NCBI RefSeq assembly: GCF_030209355.1
Contig: NZ_JARVSF010000016.1
Span: 1-64,000, forward strand
Direction of reading: 5' to 3'
Origin: Pseudarthrobacter sp. fls2-241-R2A-127
GTDB taxonomy: Bacteria > Actinomycetota > Actinomycetes > Actinomycetales > Micrococcaceae
DNA length: 64,000 nucleotides
The position numbers were made by a program, and so were the translations under genes. Within the stretch, counting starts at the first letter, position 1; every line of letters begins with the position of its first letter. Of the stretch, positions 32,320 through 41,547 are shown in pieces. Below the pieces are notes generated by a model that did no database searches, was not told the origin of the DNA, and saw only the letters and a list, made by a program, of their open reading frames with translations.

Positions 32320-33540
32320 ATGGCAGAATTCAGGCAGTCCACAAAGCTCAACAACGTCCTGTATGACATCCGTGGACCCATCCTGCAGGCCGCCCAGCAA
32401 ATGGAAGCGGAGGGCCACCGGATCCTCAAGCTGAACATCGGCAACCCCGCTCCGTTCGGATTCGAGGCGCCCGACGCCATCCTCGTGGACATGATCCGGC
32501 ACCTGCCACACGCCCAGGGCTACAGTGACTCCCGCGGCATCTTCTCCGCACGCACCGCAGTGTCGCAGTACTACCAGACCCGCGGCATCCAGAACATCCA
32601 CGTCGACGACATCTACCTGGGCAACGGTGTCAGCGAGCTCATCACCATGTCCCTGATGGCGTTGCTCGATTCCGGTGACGAGGTCCTCATCCCCACACCG
32701 GACTACCCGCTCTGGACAGCATCCGTGGCGCTCGCCGGCGGCAAGCCGGTCCACTACCTGTGCGATGAGGAAAGCGGCTGGCAGCCGGACCTTGAGGACA
32801 TGGAAGCGAAGATCACGCCCCACACCAAGGGAATCGTTGTCATCAACCCCAACAACCCCACCGGGGCCGTCTACCCCGAAGCCACACTCAAACGCATCGT
32901 GGAGCTGGCCGAGAAGCACGGGCTGGTGATTTTTGCCGATGAGATCTACGAGAAGATCCTCTACGAGGACGCCGTCCACGTGAACCTCGCCAAGCTCACC
33001 GGCGACGACGTCCTCTGCCTGACCTTCAGTGGCCTTTCCAAGGCTTACAGGGTGTGCGGCTACCGGGCCGGCTGGATGGCCATCTCCGGGCCAAAGAAGG
33101 ATGCCGCCGACTACCTCGAAGGCATCAACCTCCTGGCCAACATGCGCCTGTGCGCCAACGTCCCGGCCCAGCACGCCATCCAGACGGCCCTCGGCGGCTA
33201 CCAGAGCATCACCGACCTCATCCTTCCTGGCGGCCGCTTGCTGGAGCAGCGCAACAAGGCCTATGACATGCTGAACGCCATTCCCGGCGTCAGCACGCAG
33301 CAGGCCCGGGGCGCCCTGTACCTGTTCCCCCGTCTTGACCCGGAGGTCTACCACATCAGGGACGACGAGAAGTTTGTCCTTGACCTCCTGCGGGACCAGA
33401 AGATCCTGGTCTCGCACGGCCGTGCGTTCAACTGGGTGCGGCCGGACCACTTCCGCATGGTCACCCTGCCGAACGTCAAGGACATTGAGGAAGCCATCGG
33501 CCGGATGGGGGACTTCCTAAGCCGGTACCAGGGGAACTAG
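32320..33540 (+). CDS. Alanine-type aminotransferase (class I/II)
   Basis: A 406-residue PLP enzyme. It opens STKLNNVLYDIRGPILQAAQ, has LNIGNPAPFGFEAPD, NPNNPTGAVYP (about 171-181), FADEIYEKILYED, and the Schiff-base lysine in FSGLSKAYRVCGYRAGW (Lys about 238). This matches the AlaA group that makes alanine from pyruvate and glutamate. ATG 32320 has a CATATT six bases upstream, a near match to the leaderless -10 pattern. Confidence 0.9.
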   Translation: MAEFRQSTKLNNVLYDIRGPILQAAQQMEAEGHRILKLNIGNPAPFGFEAPDAILVDMIRHLPHAQGYSDSRGIFSARTAVSQYYQTRGIQNIHVDDIYLGNGVSELITMSLMALLDSGDEVLIPTPDYPLWTASVALAGGKPVHYLCDEESGWQPDLEDMEAKITPHTKGIVVINPNNPTGAVYPEATLKRIVELAEKHGLVIFADEIYEKILYEDAVHVNLAKLTGDDVLCLTFSGLSKAYRVCGYRAGWMAISGPKKDAADYLEGINLLANMRLCANVPAQHAIQTALGGYQSITDLILPGGRLLEQRNKAYDMLNAIPGVSTQQARGALYLFPRLDPEVYHIRDDEKFVLDLLRDQKILVSHGRAFNWVRPDHFRMVTLPNVKDIEEAIGRMGDFLSRYQGN

Positions 33541-33591
33541 CCTGTGGTCACGGGCGAGCCCCGTCCGTGACCCTCCCGTGGAAGGACCCCC

Positions 33592-34446
33592 GTGGCCAGC
33601 ATTGTCGGTTTCGAACAGCACCCCTCTGAGACCCTGCTCGTTGGCAAAGGATTTTCCCTGGCCGCGGTGGACCCCGACGCCACTCCGGGGTACAGCGGCA
33701 ACAAAGCTGACGGCGAAGCGCTCCTGGCTGACCTGGACGGCAAGCTCACGGAGATGCAGGAGAAGCTCTTCGCAGAGTCACGGTTCGGCGGGAAGAAGCG
33801 GATCCTCCTGGTCCTGCAGGCCATGGATACCGCCGGCAAAGGCGGCATCGTCAACCACGTCATGGCCACCATGGACCCCCAAGGCGTGCAGTTCAAGGCA
33901 TTCAAGGCCCCCACTGAGCAGGAGAAGTCCTACGATTTCCTCTGGCGCATCGAGAAGGAGGTGCCGGCAGCCGGAATGGTGGGGATCTTCGACCGCTCCC
34001 ACTACGAAGACGTCCTCATCCACCGGGTCCACAATTGGGCGACGCCGGACGAAATCACCCGACGCTACCGGGCCATCAACGAATTCGAAGCACGCCAGAC
34101 CGACGCCGGCACCAGGATCGTCAAAGTGATGCTCAACATCAGCAGGGATGAGCAGAAATCCCGCCTGTTGGCACGCCTGGACAATCCTGCCAAGCACTGG
34201 AAATACAGCAGCGGCGACCTGAAGGAGCGGGCCTTCTGGGACGACTACATGGCGGCCTACCAGGCTGCCTTTGACCAAACCAGCACCGCCGCGGCCCCCT
34301 GGTACGTGGTTCCGGCCAACAAGAAGTGGTACGCCCGGATCGCCGTGCAGCAGTTGGTGATGGCGGCATTGTCCGATGTTCGCCTGGCGTGGCCCAACGC
34401 CGAGTTCGACGTGGACATTGAACGGGAACTGGTAGCCCGGTCCTGA
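33592..34446 (+). CDS. PPK2 family polyphosphate kinase
   Basis: A 284-residue polyphosphate:nucleotide phosphotransferase. The Walker A motif is MDTAGKGGIV (about 80-89), the lid and Walker B part is GIFDRSHYEDVLIHRVHNW (about 127-145), and KHWKYSSGDLKERAFWDDYM marks the family. It transfers phosphate between polyphosphate and a nucleoside mono- or diphosphate; the class is not clear from these motifs alone. GTG 33592 follows GGAAGGA. It converges on xseB. Confidence 0.92.
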   Translation: MASIVGFEQHPSETLLVGKGFSLAAVDPDATPGYSGNKADGEALLADLDGKLTEMQEKLFAESRFGGKKRILLVLQAMDTAGKGGIVNHVMATMDPQGVQFKAFKAPTEQEKSYDFLWRIEKEVPAAGMVGIFDRSHYEDVLIHRVHNWATPDEITRRYRAINEFEARQTDAGTRIVKVMLNISRDEQKSRLLARLDNPAKHWKYSSGDLKERAFWDDYMAAYQAAFDQTSTAAAPWYVVPANKKWYARIAVQQLVMAALSDVRLAWPNAEFDVDIERELVARS

Positions 34447-34481
34447 CCTGTCCCGGCCTGGCCCCGGGAGCCGTCTCGGGG

Positions 34482-34718
34482 TCAACGCCCGGGGTCAATA
34501 CCCGCCTTAGAGCCCGGGGCGGCGGCCAACCTCTTGCGGGCGCCCTCCAGCCATTCCTCGCAGCGTGCCGCCAGTGCCTCACCGCGTTCCCATAACGCCA
34601 GGGATTCCTCAAGGCTCGCCCCGCCTGCCTCCAGCCTGCCCACCACGGCGATGAGCTGCTCCCGGGCCTCCTCGTAGCTCAGACCTGCGACGTCTGCCTC
34701 CGGTTTTTGTTCGGTCAT
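34482..34718 (-). CDS. xseB: Exodeoxyribonuclease VII small subunit
   Basis: A 78-residue protein with the XseB helical hairpin: LSYEEAREQLIAVVGRLEAG, then GASLEESLALWERGEALAAR and CEEWLEGARKRL. It binds XseA to form the single-strand-specific exonuclease VII. Its ATG overlaps the xseA stop (ATGA), giving coupled translation. Confidence 0.95.
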   Translation of the reverse strand: MTEQKPEADVAGLSYEEAREQLIAVVGRLEAGGASLEESLALWERGEALAARCEEWLEGARKRLAAAPGSKAGIDPGR

Positions 34719-36049
34719 GCCTTCTCTTCCAATCCCTGGTGATGGTCTGGGTTACCTGGTTGCAGCACCCCGGTGGACGTGGCGCCAAAACGGCCCTCCG
34801 CCACCCGGACGGACAAAGCGGTGCCCGCCGGGGCCTCGGCCGGTCGGCGGACAACGGCGTGCCCGGATGCTGCAATCCGGGCGCTCTGGTCACCTGCCAG
34901 TTCGACGACGGCGTACCCCCGGTCGAGCGTCTTCTGCGGGGACAGCGCGCGTACTTGGGCCTTCAGGTGCTCCAGCTGGTCCGCAGCGCGGACCACAGTG
35001 GAATTCACGGCTGCCGAAGAGCGCCGCAGCAGCCGCTCCATTTCCTCGGCGCGGACGGAAACCATGCCCTCGGGTGCTGCCATGACTGGCCGTGAGTGGA
35101 GCGCCGCAAGGCGGTCCGACTCGCGGTCCACCAGCCGTTCCATGCAGCGTCGCAGCTGCTCCCGTGCCTGGCGGACGCCTGCCAGCTCTTCGGAGACTTC
35201 CGGTACGATCCGCTTGGCGGCGTCCGTAGGGGTGGAGGCCCGAAGATCGGCAACGTAGTCCAGCAACGGACGGTCGGCCTCATGTCCGATCGCACTGACC
35301 ACAGGGGTGGCCGCCGCAGCCACAGCCCGGACCAGGTCCTCGCTGTTGAACGGCAGGAGGTCCTCCAAGGCCCCACCGCCCCGCGCAATGACAATGACGT
35401 CAACCTCCGGCAGCCCGTCCAGTTCACGCAGGGCGCGGACCACTTGGGACACGGCAGTATTGCCCTGTACAGCCACTTCGCGGATCTCAAACTCCACGGC
35501 CGGCCACCGCAATGCTGCATTGCGCAGGATGTCTTTCTTCGCGTCCGAGTCGCGGCCGGTGATCAGCCCGATTCGATGAGGGAGCAACGGCAGCGGCTTC
35601 TTCCGGGAGTCGGCGAACAGGCCCTCCGCCGCGAGGGCCTGGCGCAGCCGTTCGATCCTGGCCAGAAGATCTCCCAGGCCGACGGGCCGGATATCGCGCA
35701 CCAGCATGTTCAACCGGCCGGTCTTCATCCAGAACTCGGGCTTCAGCAGTGCCACCACCCGTGAGCCGCGCTCCAGCGGCAGGTTCTGCCGCTCCAGCAC
35801 TTTCGTCCAGACGGAAGCAGGCAGCGATACTTCCGCATCAACGTCTCGAAGGGTGATGTATGCGTTGGTGCCGCGGCGGTTCAGCTCGATGACCTGGCCT
35901 TCCACCCACGCCGAGGGGGTCCGGTCGATATGCGCCTTCAGCTTCTGCGACAACAGCTGCAGCGGCCAGGGATTATCCGGGCTGGTCTCCGCTGCCGTGG
36001 CCGGCAACGTGGTGGGCGCATTATCCGGAAGGGACGCCTGGTCAGGCAT
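34715..36049 (-). CDS. xseA: Exodeoxyribonuclease VII large subunit
   Basis: A 444-residue nuclease subunit. An N-terminal OB fold (AWVEGQVIELNRRGTNAYIT, then LRDVDAEVSLPASVW) leads to the catalytic domain with LIARIERLRQALAAEGLFAD and VIVIARGGGALEDLLPFNSE (about 217-236), then a long coiled region. A 13-codon ORF with a good ribosome site overlaps the start and may couple its translation. The divergent partner is a membrane protein gene and then ispH; xseAB-ispH neighbourhood is conserved in actinobacteria. Confidence 0.96.
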   Translation of the reverse strand: MPDQASLPDNAPTTLPATAAETSPDNPWPLQLLSQKLKAHIDRTPSAWVEGQVIELNRRGTNAYITLRDVDAEVSLPASVWTKVLERQNLPLERGSRVVALLKPEFWMKTGRLNMLVRDIRPVGLGDLLARIERLRQALAAEGLFADSRKKPLPLLPHRIGLITGRDSDAKKDILRNAALRWPAVEFEIREVAVQGNTAVSQVVRALRELDGLPEVDVIVIARGGGALEDLLPFNSEDLVRAVAAAATPVVSAIGHEADRPLLDYVADLRASTPTDAAKRIVPEVSEELAGVRQAREQLRRCMERLVDRESDRLAALHSRPVMAAPEGMVSVRAEEMERLLRRSSAAVNSTVVRAADQLEHLKAQVRALSPQKTLDRGYAVVELAGDQSARIAASGHAVVRRPAEAPAGTALSVRVAEGRFGATSTGVLQPGNPDHHQGLEEKA

Positions 36050-36083
36050 GCGGACGCCGTTGCGGGGCTGGTGCTGCGGGCAT
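36042..36083 (-). CDS. Possible 13-residue leader peptide for xseA
   Basis: ATG 36083 sits behind GAAGGACACC, a better ribosome site than any before xseA, and encodes MPAAPAPQRRPHA. Its stop lies just inside the xseA coding start, five bases past that ATG's first base, in another frame. Termination-reinitiation could feed xseA. It could also be chance. Confidence 0.35.
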   Translation of the reverse strand: MPAAPAPQRRPHA

Positions 36084-36115
36084 GGTGTCCTTCAACTGTT
36101 GAGGGCGGTCAATCA

Positions 36116-36131
36116 ACCTTATCCATAAGGT
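36116..36131. promoter_or_regulatory. Palindromic promoter element between xseA and ispH-side gene
   Basis: ACCTTAT-CC-ATAAGGT has perfect 7-bp arms. On the minus strand it contains TAAGGT, which would start xseA mRNA near 36109; on the plus strand the mirror TAAGGT could fire the other way. Confidence 0.4.
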
Positions 36132-36172
36132 GTAGCACCCGGGGCTGACAGGGACTGCCGCTCAGGCCTGCC

Positions 36173-36178
36173 TAGGAT
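36173..36178 (+). promoter_or_regulatory. -10 element (TAGGAT) of the membrane protein gene
   Basis: The predicted start near 36185 leaves a 27-nt leader with GAAGGAC before GTG 36212, which supports that start over the GTG at 36182. Confidence 0.45.
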
Positions 36179-36211
36179 GGAGTGAGGCCCCCAACCCCCG
36201 AAGGACCTGCT

Positions 36212-37063
36212 GTGCGCACTTTCATCTCCGCCCTTGCCACCGTGCTGGGCATCCTCCTGGCATCCGTTGCCGTACCCGCCATGTGGGTGGACCGGAACAT
36301 CATCCAGGAAGACGGATTCGTCCGGCTTGCGGCGCCCCTCGGCAAGAACGCGGAGTTCCAGAAGAAACTCGCGGGCGCGGCCGTGGGAACGATCGATACC
36401 GGCTCGGTCCCCGGCGCCCTGTCGGGGCTGGTCGACTCGGTCCTGGAGAAGGCCGCGGAGTCACTGACCCAGCTCCCCGGCTACCCCGCAGCATGGGAGG
36501 AAACCCTCCGCAGGAGCCACCGCCTGAACTTCGCAAGCCCCGCGGGGGAGTCCTCCGGCAACGCCCCGGCGTCCTCGCTGACCCTTGACGTGACCCCGTT
36601 GGTTGCCCTCGGTTCGGAGGAAATCTCCCGCGCCACCCGGCTTCCCCTCAACCCGCCGGACCAAACGCTGATCAACGTCGGCCAGCCCGCTCAGCGCGAG
36701 TGGGCGGAGCGGCTGGCCACCTACGCGCCGATGGGCTACATCGCTGCCATCGGTTCCGGCATTGCGTTCCTCTTGGCACTCGTGGCGGCCCGCCGCCGCT
36801 GGACCGTGCTGTTCGTTGCAGGACTTGGCGGCCTGGCCCTCGCCGGACTCTGGTCGCTCGGACTGCAGCTGGGATCGGCCCGCGCCTGGGCCACGGACAC
36901 CGGCAACGCGGTGGCCAACATGTTCCGCGACGAATTCGTGGGCGCAGCGGCGGCAGACTTCCAATCCTGGATCGCAGCCACGGCCGTGACAGGCGGCGTC
37001 CTGGCGGCAGCGGGGATTGTGACGTTGTTCGCGTCCCGGAAACGGGTGCGGGCCAGCCGGTAG
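36212..37063 (+). CDS. Uncharacterised membrane protein
   Basis: A 283-residue protein. One N-terminal hydrophobic helix (about 5-25, ALATVLGILLASVAVPAMWV) precedes an extracytoplasmic domain of about 150 residues (DRNIIQEDGFVRLAAPLGKN onward), then three helices (about 182-203, 208-228, 252-272). I do not recognise a named family. It sits immediately before ispH, whose leaderless promoter lies in its last codons. Function is unknown; a cell-envelope role would be a guess. Confidence 0.75.
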   Translation: MRTFISALATVLGILLASVAVPAMWVDRNIIQEDGFVRLAAPLGKNAEFQKKLAGAAVGTIDTGSVPGALSGLVDSVLEKAAESLTQLPGYPAAWEETLRRSHRLNFASPAGESSGNAPASSLTLDVTPLVALGSEEISRATRLPLNPPDQTLINVGQPAQREWAERLATYAPMGYIAAIGSGIAFLLALVAARRRWTVLFVAGLGGLALAGLWSLGLQLGSARAWATDTGNAVANMFRDEFVGAAAADFQSWIAATAVTGGVLAAAGIVTLFASRKRVRASR

Positions 37064-37066
37064 CAT
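37061..37066 (+). promoter_or_regulatory. ispH -10 element (TAGCAT), leaderless
   Basis: TAGCAT plus the six bases GGAGGG precedes ATG 37073. It overlaps the stop codon of the upstream gene. Confidence 0.5.
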
Positions 37067-37072
37067 GGAGGG

Positions 37073-38152
37073 ATGACCACCTCGGCTGTACCCCTTTCGA
37101 TGCCAACTGTTCCGCGCCGGCGCCGCTCGCCCCAGGAAGTGGCGGCGGCGGCCCCCGTGAACGGAACCAAAAAGGTGCTGCTGGCCGCGCCGCGCGGCTA
37201 CTGCGCCGGTGTTGACCGGGCAGTGATTGCCGTCGAGAAGGCGCTGGAACACTACGGGCCGCCCGTGTACGTCCGCAAGCAGATCGTCCACAACGTCCAC
37301 GTGGTCAGCTCGCTCGAGGAAAAGGGCGCCATCTTCGTTGACGAGACTGACGAAGTGCCGGAGGGCGCGCTGGTCATCTTCTCGGCCCATGGCGTGTCAC
37401 CTGCCGTCGTCGAATCCGCTGAGAACCGCGGACTGCGCACCATCGATGCCACCTGCCCCCTGGTCACCAAGGTGCACAAGGAAGCCGTCCGCTTCGCCAA
37501 GGACGACTTCGACATCCTCCTGATCGGCCACGACGGCCACGAGGAAGTGGAAGGCACCTCCGGCGAAGCGCCGGACCACATCCAGATCATCAATGGACCC
37601 CACGAAGTGGACAAGGTGACCGTCCGCGATCCGGAGAAGGTCATCTGGCTGTCCCAGACCACCCTCAGCGTCGACGAAACCATGGAAACGGTCCGGCTGC
37701 TCAAAGACCGGTTCCCCACCCTGCAGGACCCGCCCAGCGACGACATCTGCTACGCCACCACCAACCGTCAGGTGGCCATCAAGAAGATCGCGCCAAAAGC
37801 GGACCTGGTGATCGTGGTGGGTTCGGCCAACTCTTCAAACTCGGTCCGGCTGGTGGAGGTAGCGCTGGAATACGGCGCCAAGGCCTCGTACCGGGTGGAC
37901 TTCGCGAACGAGGTTGACGAAGCCTGGTTTGAAGGCGTGGCCACCGTGGGCGTCACCTCGGGCGCCTCTGTGCCGGAGGTCCTGGTGCAGGACGTGCTGC
38001 GGCTGCTGGCCGACTACGGCTACGGAGCGGTGGAAGAAGTGGTTACTGCCGAGGAGGACCTGCTGTTTTCCCTGCCCAAAGAGCTCCGCGCAACCCTGAA
38101 GGAAGCCGGCGACGTCAGCCGCGCCCTGGGTGGCCGCCGGAGCCGCAGCTGA
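37073..38152 (+). CDS. ispH: 4-hydroxy-3-methylbut-2-enyl diphosphate reductase
   Basis: A 359-residue [4Fe-4S] enzyme, the last step of the MEP isoprenoid pathway, giving IPP and DMAPP. The three cluster cysteines are in [11 protein letters not shown] (about 43), [16 protein letters not shown] (about 129) and ICYATTNRQ (about 226). His motifs HNVHVV and FSAHGVSP are also present. The N-terminal 25 residues are a Pro/Arg/Ala-rich extension. The C-terminus after [16 protein letters not shown] is normal. A bidirectional hairpin follows. Confidence 0.97.
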   Translation: MTTSAVPLSMPTVPRRRRSPQEVAAAAPVNGTKKVLLAAPRGYCAGVDRAVIAVEKALEHYGPPVYVRKQIVHNVHVVSSLEEKGAIFVDETDEVPEGALVIFSAHGVSPAVVESAENRGLRTIDATCPLVTKVHKEAVRFAKDDFDILLIGHDGHEEVEGTSGEAPDHIQIINGPHEVDKVTVRDPEKVIWLSQTTLSVDETMETVRLLKDRFPTLQDPPSDDICYATTNRQVAIKKIAPKADLVIVVGSANSSNSVRLVEVALEYGAKASYRVDFANEVDEAWFEGVATVGVTSGASVPEVLVQDVLRLLADYGYGAVEEVVTAEEDLLFSLPKELRATLKEAGDVSRALGGRRSRS

Positions 38153-38211
38153 CCGCCACCGCAGCTGGGGACTTGTCCCAGTAGGCGGGACAGCAACAAG
38201 CAAGCGTGAAA

Positions 38212-38257
38212 AGGAAGGGCCGGCCAGTTCAAATCACTGAACTGGCCGGCCCTTCCT
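38212..38257. terminator. Bidirectional terminator between ispH and rmuC
   Basis: A perfect 20-bp stem (38212-38231 with 38238-38257) with the loop AATCAC lies between convergent genes. On the plus strand it is preceded by an A-rich run; on neither side is there a long U-tract. Confidence 0.75.
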
Positions 38258-38274
38258 GCATCCAGGGACAGTCC

Positions 38275-39501
38275 TCAGGCCGCTTCGTCGTCGCCCTGGA
38301 GTTCGGGGGCCACCAGCGCGCGCGGTGTTGCCTCCACCAGGGCCGGCGTGACGAGGCCTGAGTCTTCCAAAGTGTTGAGTTTCCGGGCCGTGGGCAGGAT
38401 CCGGGCTTCCAGGGTGCCCACCATGGCGTTGTAGCGGTCCACCGACGACTTCAGGGACGATCCGAGTTTCCCGACGTTCTCGCCCAGCGTCCCCATCCGT
38501 TCGTACAGCTGCCGCGCGAGCTCGAACAGTTCGCGGGCGTTGTCCGTCAGGACATCCTGGCGCCAAGTGAACGCCACGGACTTCAGCACCGCGAGCAGGG
38601 TACTGGGCGAGGCAAGGACCACATTGCGCGACAACGCATGGTCCAGGAGGCCGGCGTCTGCCGTGAGCGCCGCCGCAAGGATGGATTCTGCCGGAATAAA
38701 GCAGACCACCAGCTCCGGGGAGTTTCCCGGAATGTCCCAGTACTTCTTGGTGCCCAAGGCATCCACATGTGCCCTTAAGGCCTTGGCGTGCGCCGCCAAC
38801 AAGGCTTGGCTGCGGGCCTCATTCCCGGACCGTGCCCCGGACGGCAGGGCTGTGCGGGGATCCGCCACACCGAGATCCTGTGCCTCCAGGTAGGACGACA
38901 GCGGCACTTTGGCGTCCACCACCAGTTGTTTCCCGCCCGGCAGCTGCACCACCAGATCGGGGCGGACGGAAGAGTCGTGGCCCGCACTGTGGACCTGCTC
39001 CACGAAGTCCACGTGGCGGAGCATCCCCGCGGCCTCCACGACCCGCCGAAGCTGTACCTCGCCCCATTGGCCCCTGGCGCTGTTTGACCGCAAAGCCGAT
39101 TCCAGGGCGTGCGTGGAGCGGATCAGCTGTTCGTCGGACAGCCTGGCTTCCTGCAGTTGCTGTGCCAGCTGGCCGTACTGTTCCACCCGGTCCCGTTCCA
39201 GGAGCCCCACCTGCTGCTGGACCGCGGAGAGTTTTTCGGCCACCGGTGCCAAGGCGCGCAGCACGCTGCCGTCCTGTGTCCGCGCCTCACCCAGCTCACG
39301 GTTCTGGGCAGCCAAAAGCCGCCGCTCGGCGTCGGCCGCTGCCAGCTGGGCGGTCACCTCGGAAAGCCGGGACGAGACTCCGTCAAAGTCCGCCTCCAGT
39401 CCGCGTGAGTTCCTGCGCAGCAGGACGTACGTGGCAGCGGCACCGGCGAGTGCGCCCAGCAGCAACATCAGAAAGGCCAAAATCAAGGCAAAAGCATCCA
39501 T
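38275..39501 (-). CDS. rmuC: DNA recombination protein RmuC
   Basis: A 408-residue protein: an N-terminal membrane anchor (about 3-27, AFALILAFLMLLLGALAGAA), a coiled-coil (about 40-130, SSRLSEVTAQLAAADAERRL), then the RmuC nuclease-like domain with SARGQWGEVQLRRVVEAAGM, DLVVQLPGGKQLVVDAKVPL (PD-(D/E)xK-type DAK) and CFIPAESILAAAL. RmuC limits inversion at short repeats in Escherichia coli. ATG 39501 is chosen because the anchor starts there; the frame is open 15 codons further without support. Confidence 0.92.
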   Translation of the reverse strand: MDAFALILAFLMLLLGALAGAAATYVLLRRNSRGLEADFDGVSSRLSEVTAQLAAADAERRLLAAQNRELGEARTQDGSVLRALAPVAEKLSAVQQQVGLLERDRVEQYGQLAQQLQEARLSDEQLIRSTHALESALRSNSARGQWGEVQLRRVVEAAGMLRHVDFVEQVHSAGHDSSVRPDLVVQLPGGKQLVVDAKVPLSSYLEAQDLGVADPRTALPSGARSGNEARSQALLAAHAKALRAHVDALGTKKYWDIPGNSPELVVCFIPAESILAAALTADAGLLDHALSRNVVLASPSTLLAVLKSVAFTWRQDVLTDNARELFELARQLYERMGTLGENVGKLGSSLKSSVDRYNAMVGTLEARILPTARKLNTLEDSGLVTPALVEATPRALVAPELQGDDEAA

Positions 39502-39577
39502 GGGTTCACTGTTGCACGGGGCTCTGACAATCACGGCCAGTGACATCCCCGGGTACTGGCCGCAGTGGCCCGGCGGG

Positions 39578-39583
39578 TAGAAT
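39578..39583 (+). promoter_or_regulatory. ychF -10 element (TAGAAT), near-leaderless
   Basis: TAGAAT lies eight bases before GTG 39592. The in-frame ATG at 39586 would fall before the expected transcription start, which favours the GTG. Confidence 0.5.
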
Positions 39584-39591
39584 CAATGCTC

Positions 39592-40677
39592 GTGGCTCTT
39601 ACTATTGGCATCGTCGGACTGCCCAACGTCGGCAAATCAACCCTTTTCAACGCACTGACCCGCAACCAGGTGCTCGCGGCGAACTACCCGTTCGCCACGA
39701 TCGAGCCCAACGTCGGCGTGGTCAACCTGCCGGACCCGCGGCTGGAGAAGCTGGCTGCCATCTTCGGATCCCAGCGCGTGCTTCCCGCCGCCGTGTCCTT
39801 CGTTGATATCGCCGGCATCGTCAAGGGCGCCTCGGAAGGCGAAGGGTTGGGCAACCAGTTCCTGGCCAACATCCGTGAGGCTGAGGCCATCGCCCAGGTA
39901 GTCCGCGTGTTTGATGATCCCGACGTCATCCACGTCGACGGCAAGGTGGACCCCCGTTCCGACATGGAGACGATCAACACCGAGCTGATCCTCGCGGACC
40001 TGCAGACGATCGAAAAAGCCGTACCGCGGATCGAAAAAGAAGTCAAGATCAAGAAGCGCGAGGCCGCCGAACTGGCCGCCGTCAAGGCCGCCCAGGCGGT
40101 ACTGGAACGCGGCGACACAATCTTTTCCTCGATCAAGAGCGACAAGCTCGAGATGGAGCACCTGAAGGAGCTCGGCCTGCTGACAGCCAAGCCTTTCATC
40201 TACGTCTTCAATGCGGACGAGGGAATCCTCGGCAGCCCCGAGAAGCAGGCGGAGTTGCGCGACCTGGTGGCCCCGGCAGACTGCATCTTCCTCGACGCGA
40301 AGCTGGAATCGGACCTCGTTGAACTGGACGAGGAAGAAGCCCGCGAAATGCTCGAGATGAACGGCCAGGACGAATCCGGCCTGGACCAACTGGCCCGGGT
40401 TGGCTTCCATACCCTGGGGCTCCAGACGTACCTCACCGCCGGGCCGAAAGAAACCCGGGCCTGGACCATCAGGCAGGGCGATACCGCGCCGCAGGCTGCC
40501 GGTGTCATCCACTCCGACTTCCAGCGCGGGTTCATCAAGGCCGAGGTGGTGTCCTTCAACGACCTCGTTGAAGCAGGTTCCATGGCCGAGGCAAAGTCCC
40601 GCGGCAAGGTCCGCATCGAAGGCAAGGAATACGTCATGGCCGACGGCGACGTGGTGGAGTTCCGCTTCAACGTCTAG
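39592..40677 (+). CDS. ychF: Redox-regulated ATPase YchF
   Basis: A 361-residue Obg-like P-loop protein that binds ATP rather than GTP. G1 is [17 protein letters not shown] (about 5-21), G3 is [20 protein letters not shown] (about 68-87), and the G4 position reads YVFNADE (NxxE) instead of NKxD, as in YchF. A coiled-coil insert (about 130-165) and the TGS domain (about 280-361, ending [13 protein letters not shown]) are present. It associates with ribosomes and is linked to stress responses. Full length. Confidence 0.96.
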   Translation: MALTIGIVGLPNVGKSTLFNALTRNQVLAANYPFATIEPNVGVVNLPDPRLEKLAAIFGSQRVLPAAVSFVDIAGIVKGASEGEGLGNQFLANIREAEAIAQVVRVFDDPDVIHVDGKVDPRSDMETINTELILADLQTIEKAVPRIEKEVKIKKREAAELAAVKAAQAVLERGDTIFSSIKSDKLEMEHLKELGLLTAKPFIYVFNADEGILGSPEKQAELRDLVAPADCIFLDAKLESDLVELDEEEAREMLEMNGQDESGLDQLARVGFHTLGLQTYLTAGPKETRAWTIRQGDTAPQAAGVIHSDFQRGFIKAEVVSFNDLVEAGSMAEAKSRGKVRIEGKEYVMADGDVVEFRFNV

Positions 40678-40701
40678 TTCCAGGCCCGGAGACCAGAGGC
40701 G

Positions 40702-40734
40702 ACAGCCGCCAGGACGCGAGTTCCTGGCGGCTGT
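40702..40734. terminator. Terminator between ychF and the SCO1664-family gene
   Basis: A perfect 13-bp stem (40702-40714 with 40722-40734) and a seven-base loop, followed by TGCGTTGTGT, lie between convergent genes. Confidence 0.65.
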
Positions 40735-40757
40735 TGCGTTGTGTCACCAGTTGCCGA

Positions 40758-40790
40758 AGTCCCCTTAGAACACTCAGTCCCCTTAGAACA
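40758..40790. repeat. 18-bp-period partial tandem duplication at a gene end
   Basis: The 15-mer AGTCCCCTTAGAACA occurs at 40758-40772 and again at 40776-40790. The second copy covers the stop codon of the SCO1664-family gene, so the first looks like a duplicated gene end. Confidence 0.85.
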
Positions 40791-41547
40791 GCGGCCAGGG
40801 AACCGCGGACATCCGGCCGCCGGGAGCCGGGAACTGGCCGGTGCGGCGCAGCCGGGCGCAGCGTGCCGCCAGGGACTCGATTTCTTCGCCGGTCACCAGC
40901 TCTGCCAGGTCGCTGCCCAGCCTGCCGTCCAGGGCCTGGCTGACGTGGTCGACGCCTTCAAGCTCCTCGGCGGTCAGGTCTTCTCCCAGCCATCCCCACA
41001 GCACCGTGCGCAGTTTGTGCTCGCTGTGGAAGGTGAGGCCATGGTCCACGCCGTGGCGGTGGCCCCCGGGCATGGCGAGGATGTGGTTGCCCTTGCGGTC
41101 GGCGTTGTTGACGATGATGTCGAACACCGCCATGCGCCGCAGCGCCGGTGTGTCTTCGTGGACCAGGGCTACCGTGCGCCCCGTCTCGTCCTGTCCCTCA
41201 AGGACCTGCTTCCACCCGTCGGAGACCTGCTCTGCCGGGACCAGGTCCACCGGATTCGCGGCAGGGTCCTTCTCCTGCCACAGCTGGACCATTCCTTCGC
41301 CCAGCGGGCCATCGCGCAACCACGTGAGGGGAACGATGTTCCAGCCGAGGACCTCCGACACCAGGTAGGCCGCCACTTCCCGGTGTGCCAGTGTTCCGTC
41401 CGGGAAATCCCACAAGGGGCTCTCCCCGGCGATCGGTTTGTAGACCACGGCCACATCGCCGATGCCGCCCAGGAACGTTGCGTTCGAGGCCGTCGTAATC
41501 CGGCCGGTCAAGGTCAGCCCGGCGGCCACCAGGTCCGGCGCCGGCAT
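40783..41547 (-). CDS. SCO1664 family protein (PI3/4-kinase-like fold)
   Basis: A 254-residue protein distantly related to phosphatidylinositol 3/4-kinases. Segments: GGIGDVAVVYKPIAGESPLW (Lys in the nucleotide pocket, about 34), FDIIVNNADRKGNHILAMPG (catalytic-loop-like DxxxxNxDRxxxN, about 147-166) and HGVDHGLTFHSEHKLRTVLW (DHGLTF as the metal loop). Its substrate is unknown. The ATG shares a base with the DUF3090 stop (TGATG). In other actinobacteria this set is followed by mshC; here it converges on ychF instead. Confidence 0.87.
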   Translation of the reverse strand: MPAPDLVAAGLTLTGRITTASNATFLGGIGDVAVVYKPIAGESPLWDFPDGTLAHREVAAYLVSEVLGWNIVPLTWLRDGPLGEGMVQLWQEKDPAANPVDLVPAEQVSDGWKQVLEGQDETGRTVALVHEDTPALRRMAVFDIIVNNADRKGNHILAMPGGHRHGVDHGLTFHSEHKLRTVLWGWLGEDLTAEELEGVDHVSQALDGRLGSDLAELVTGEEIESLAARCARLRRTGQFPAPGGRMSAVPWPLF

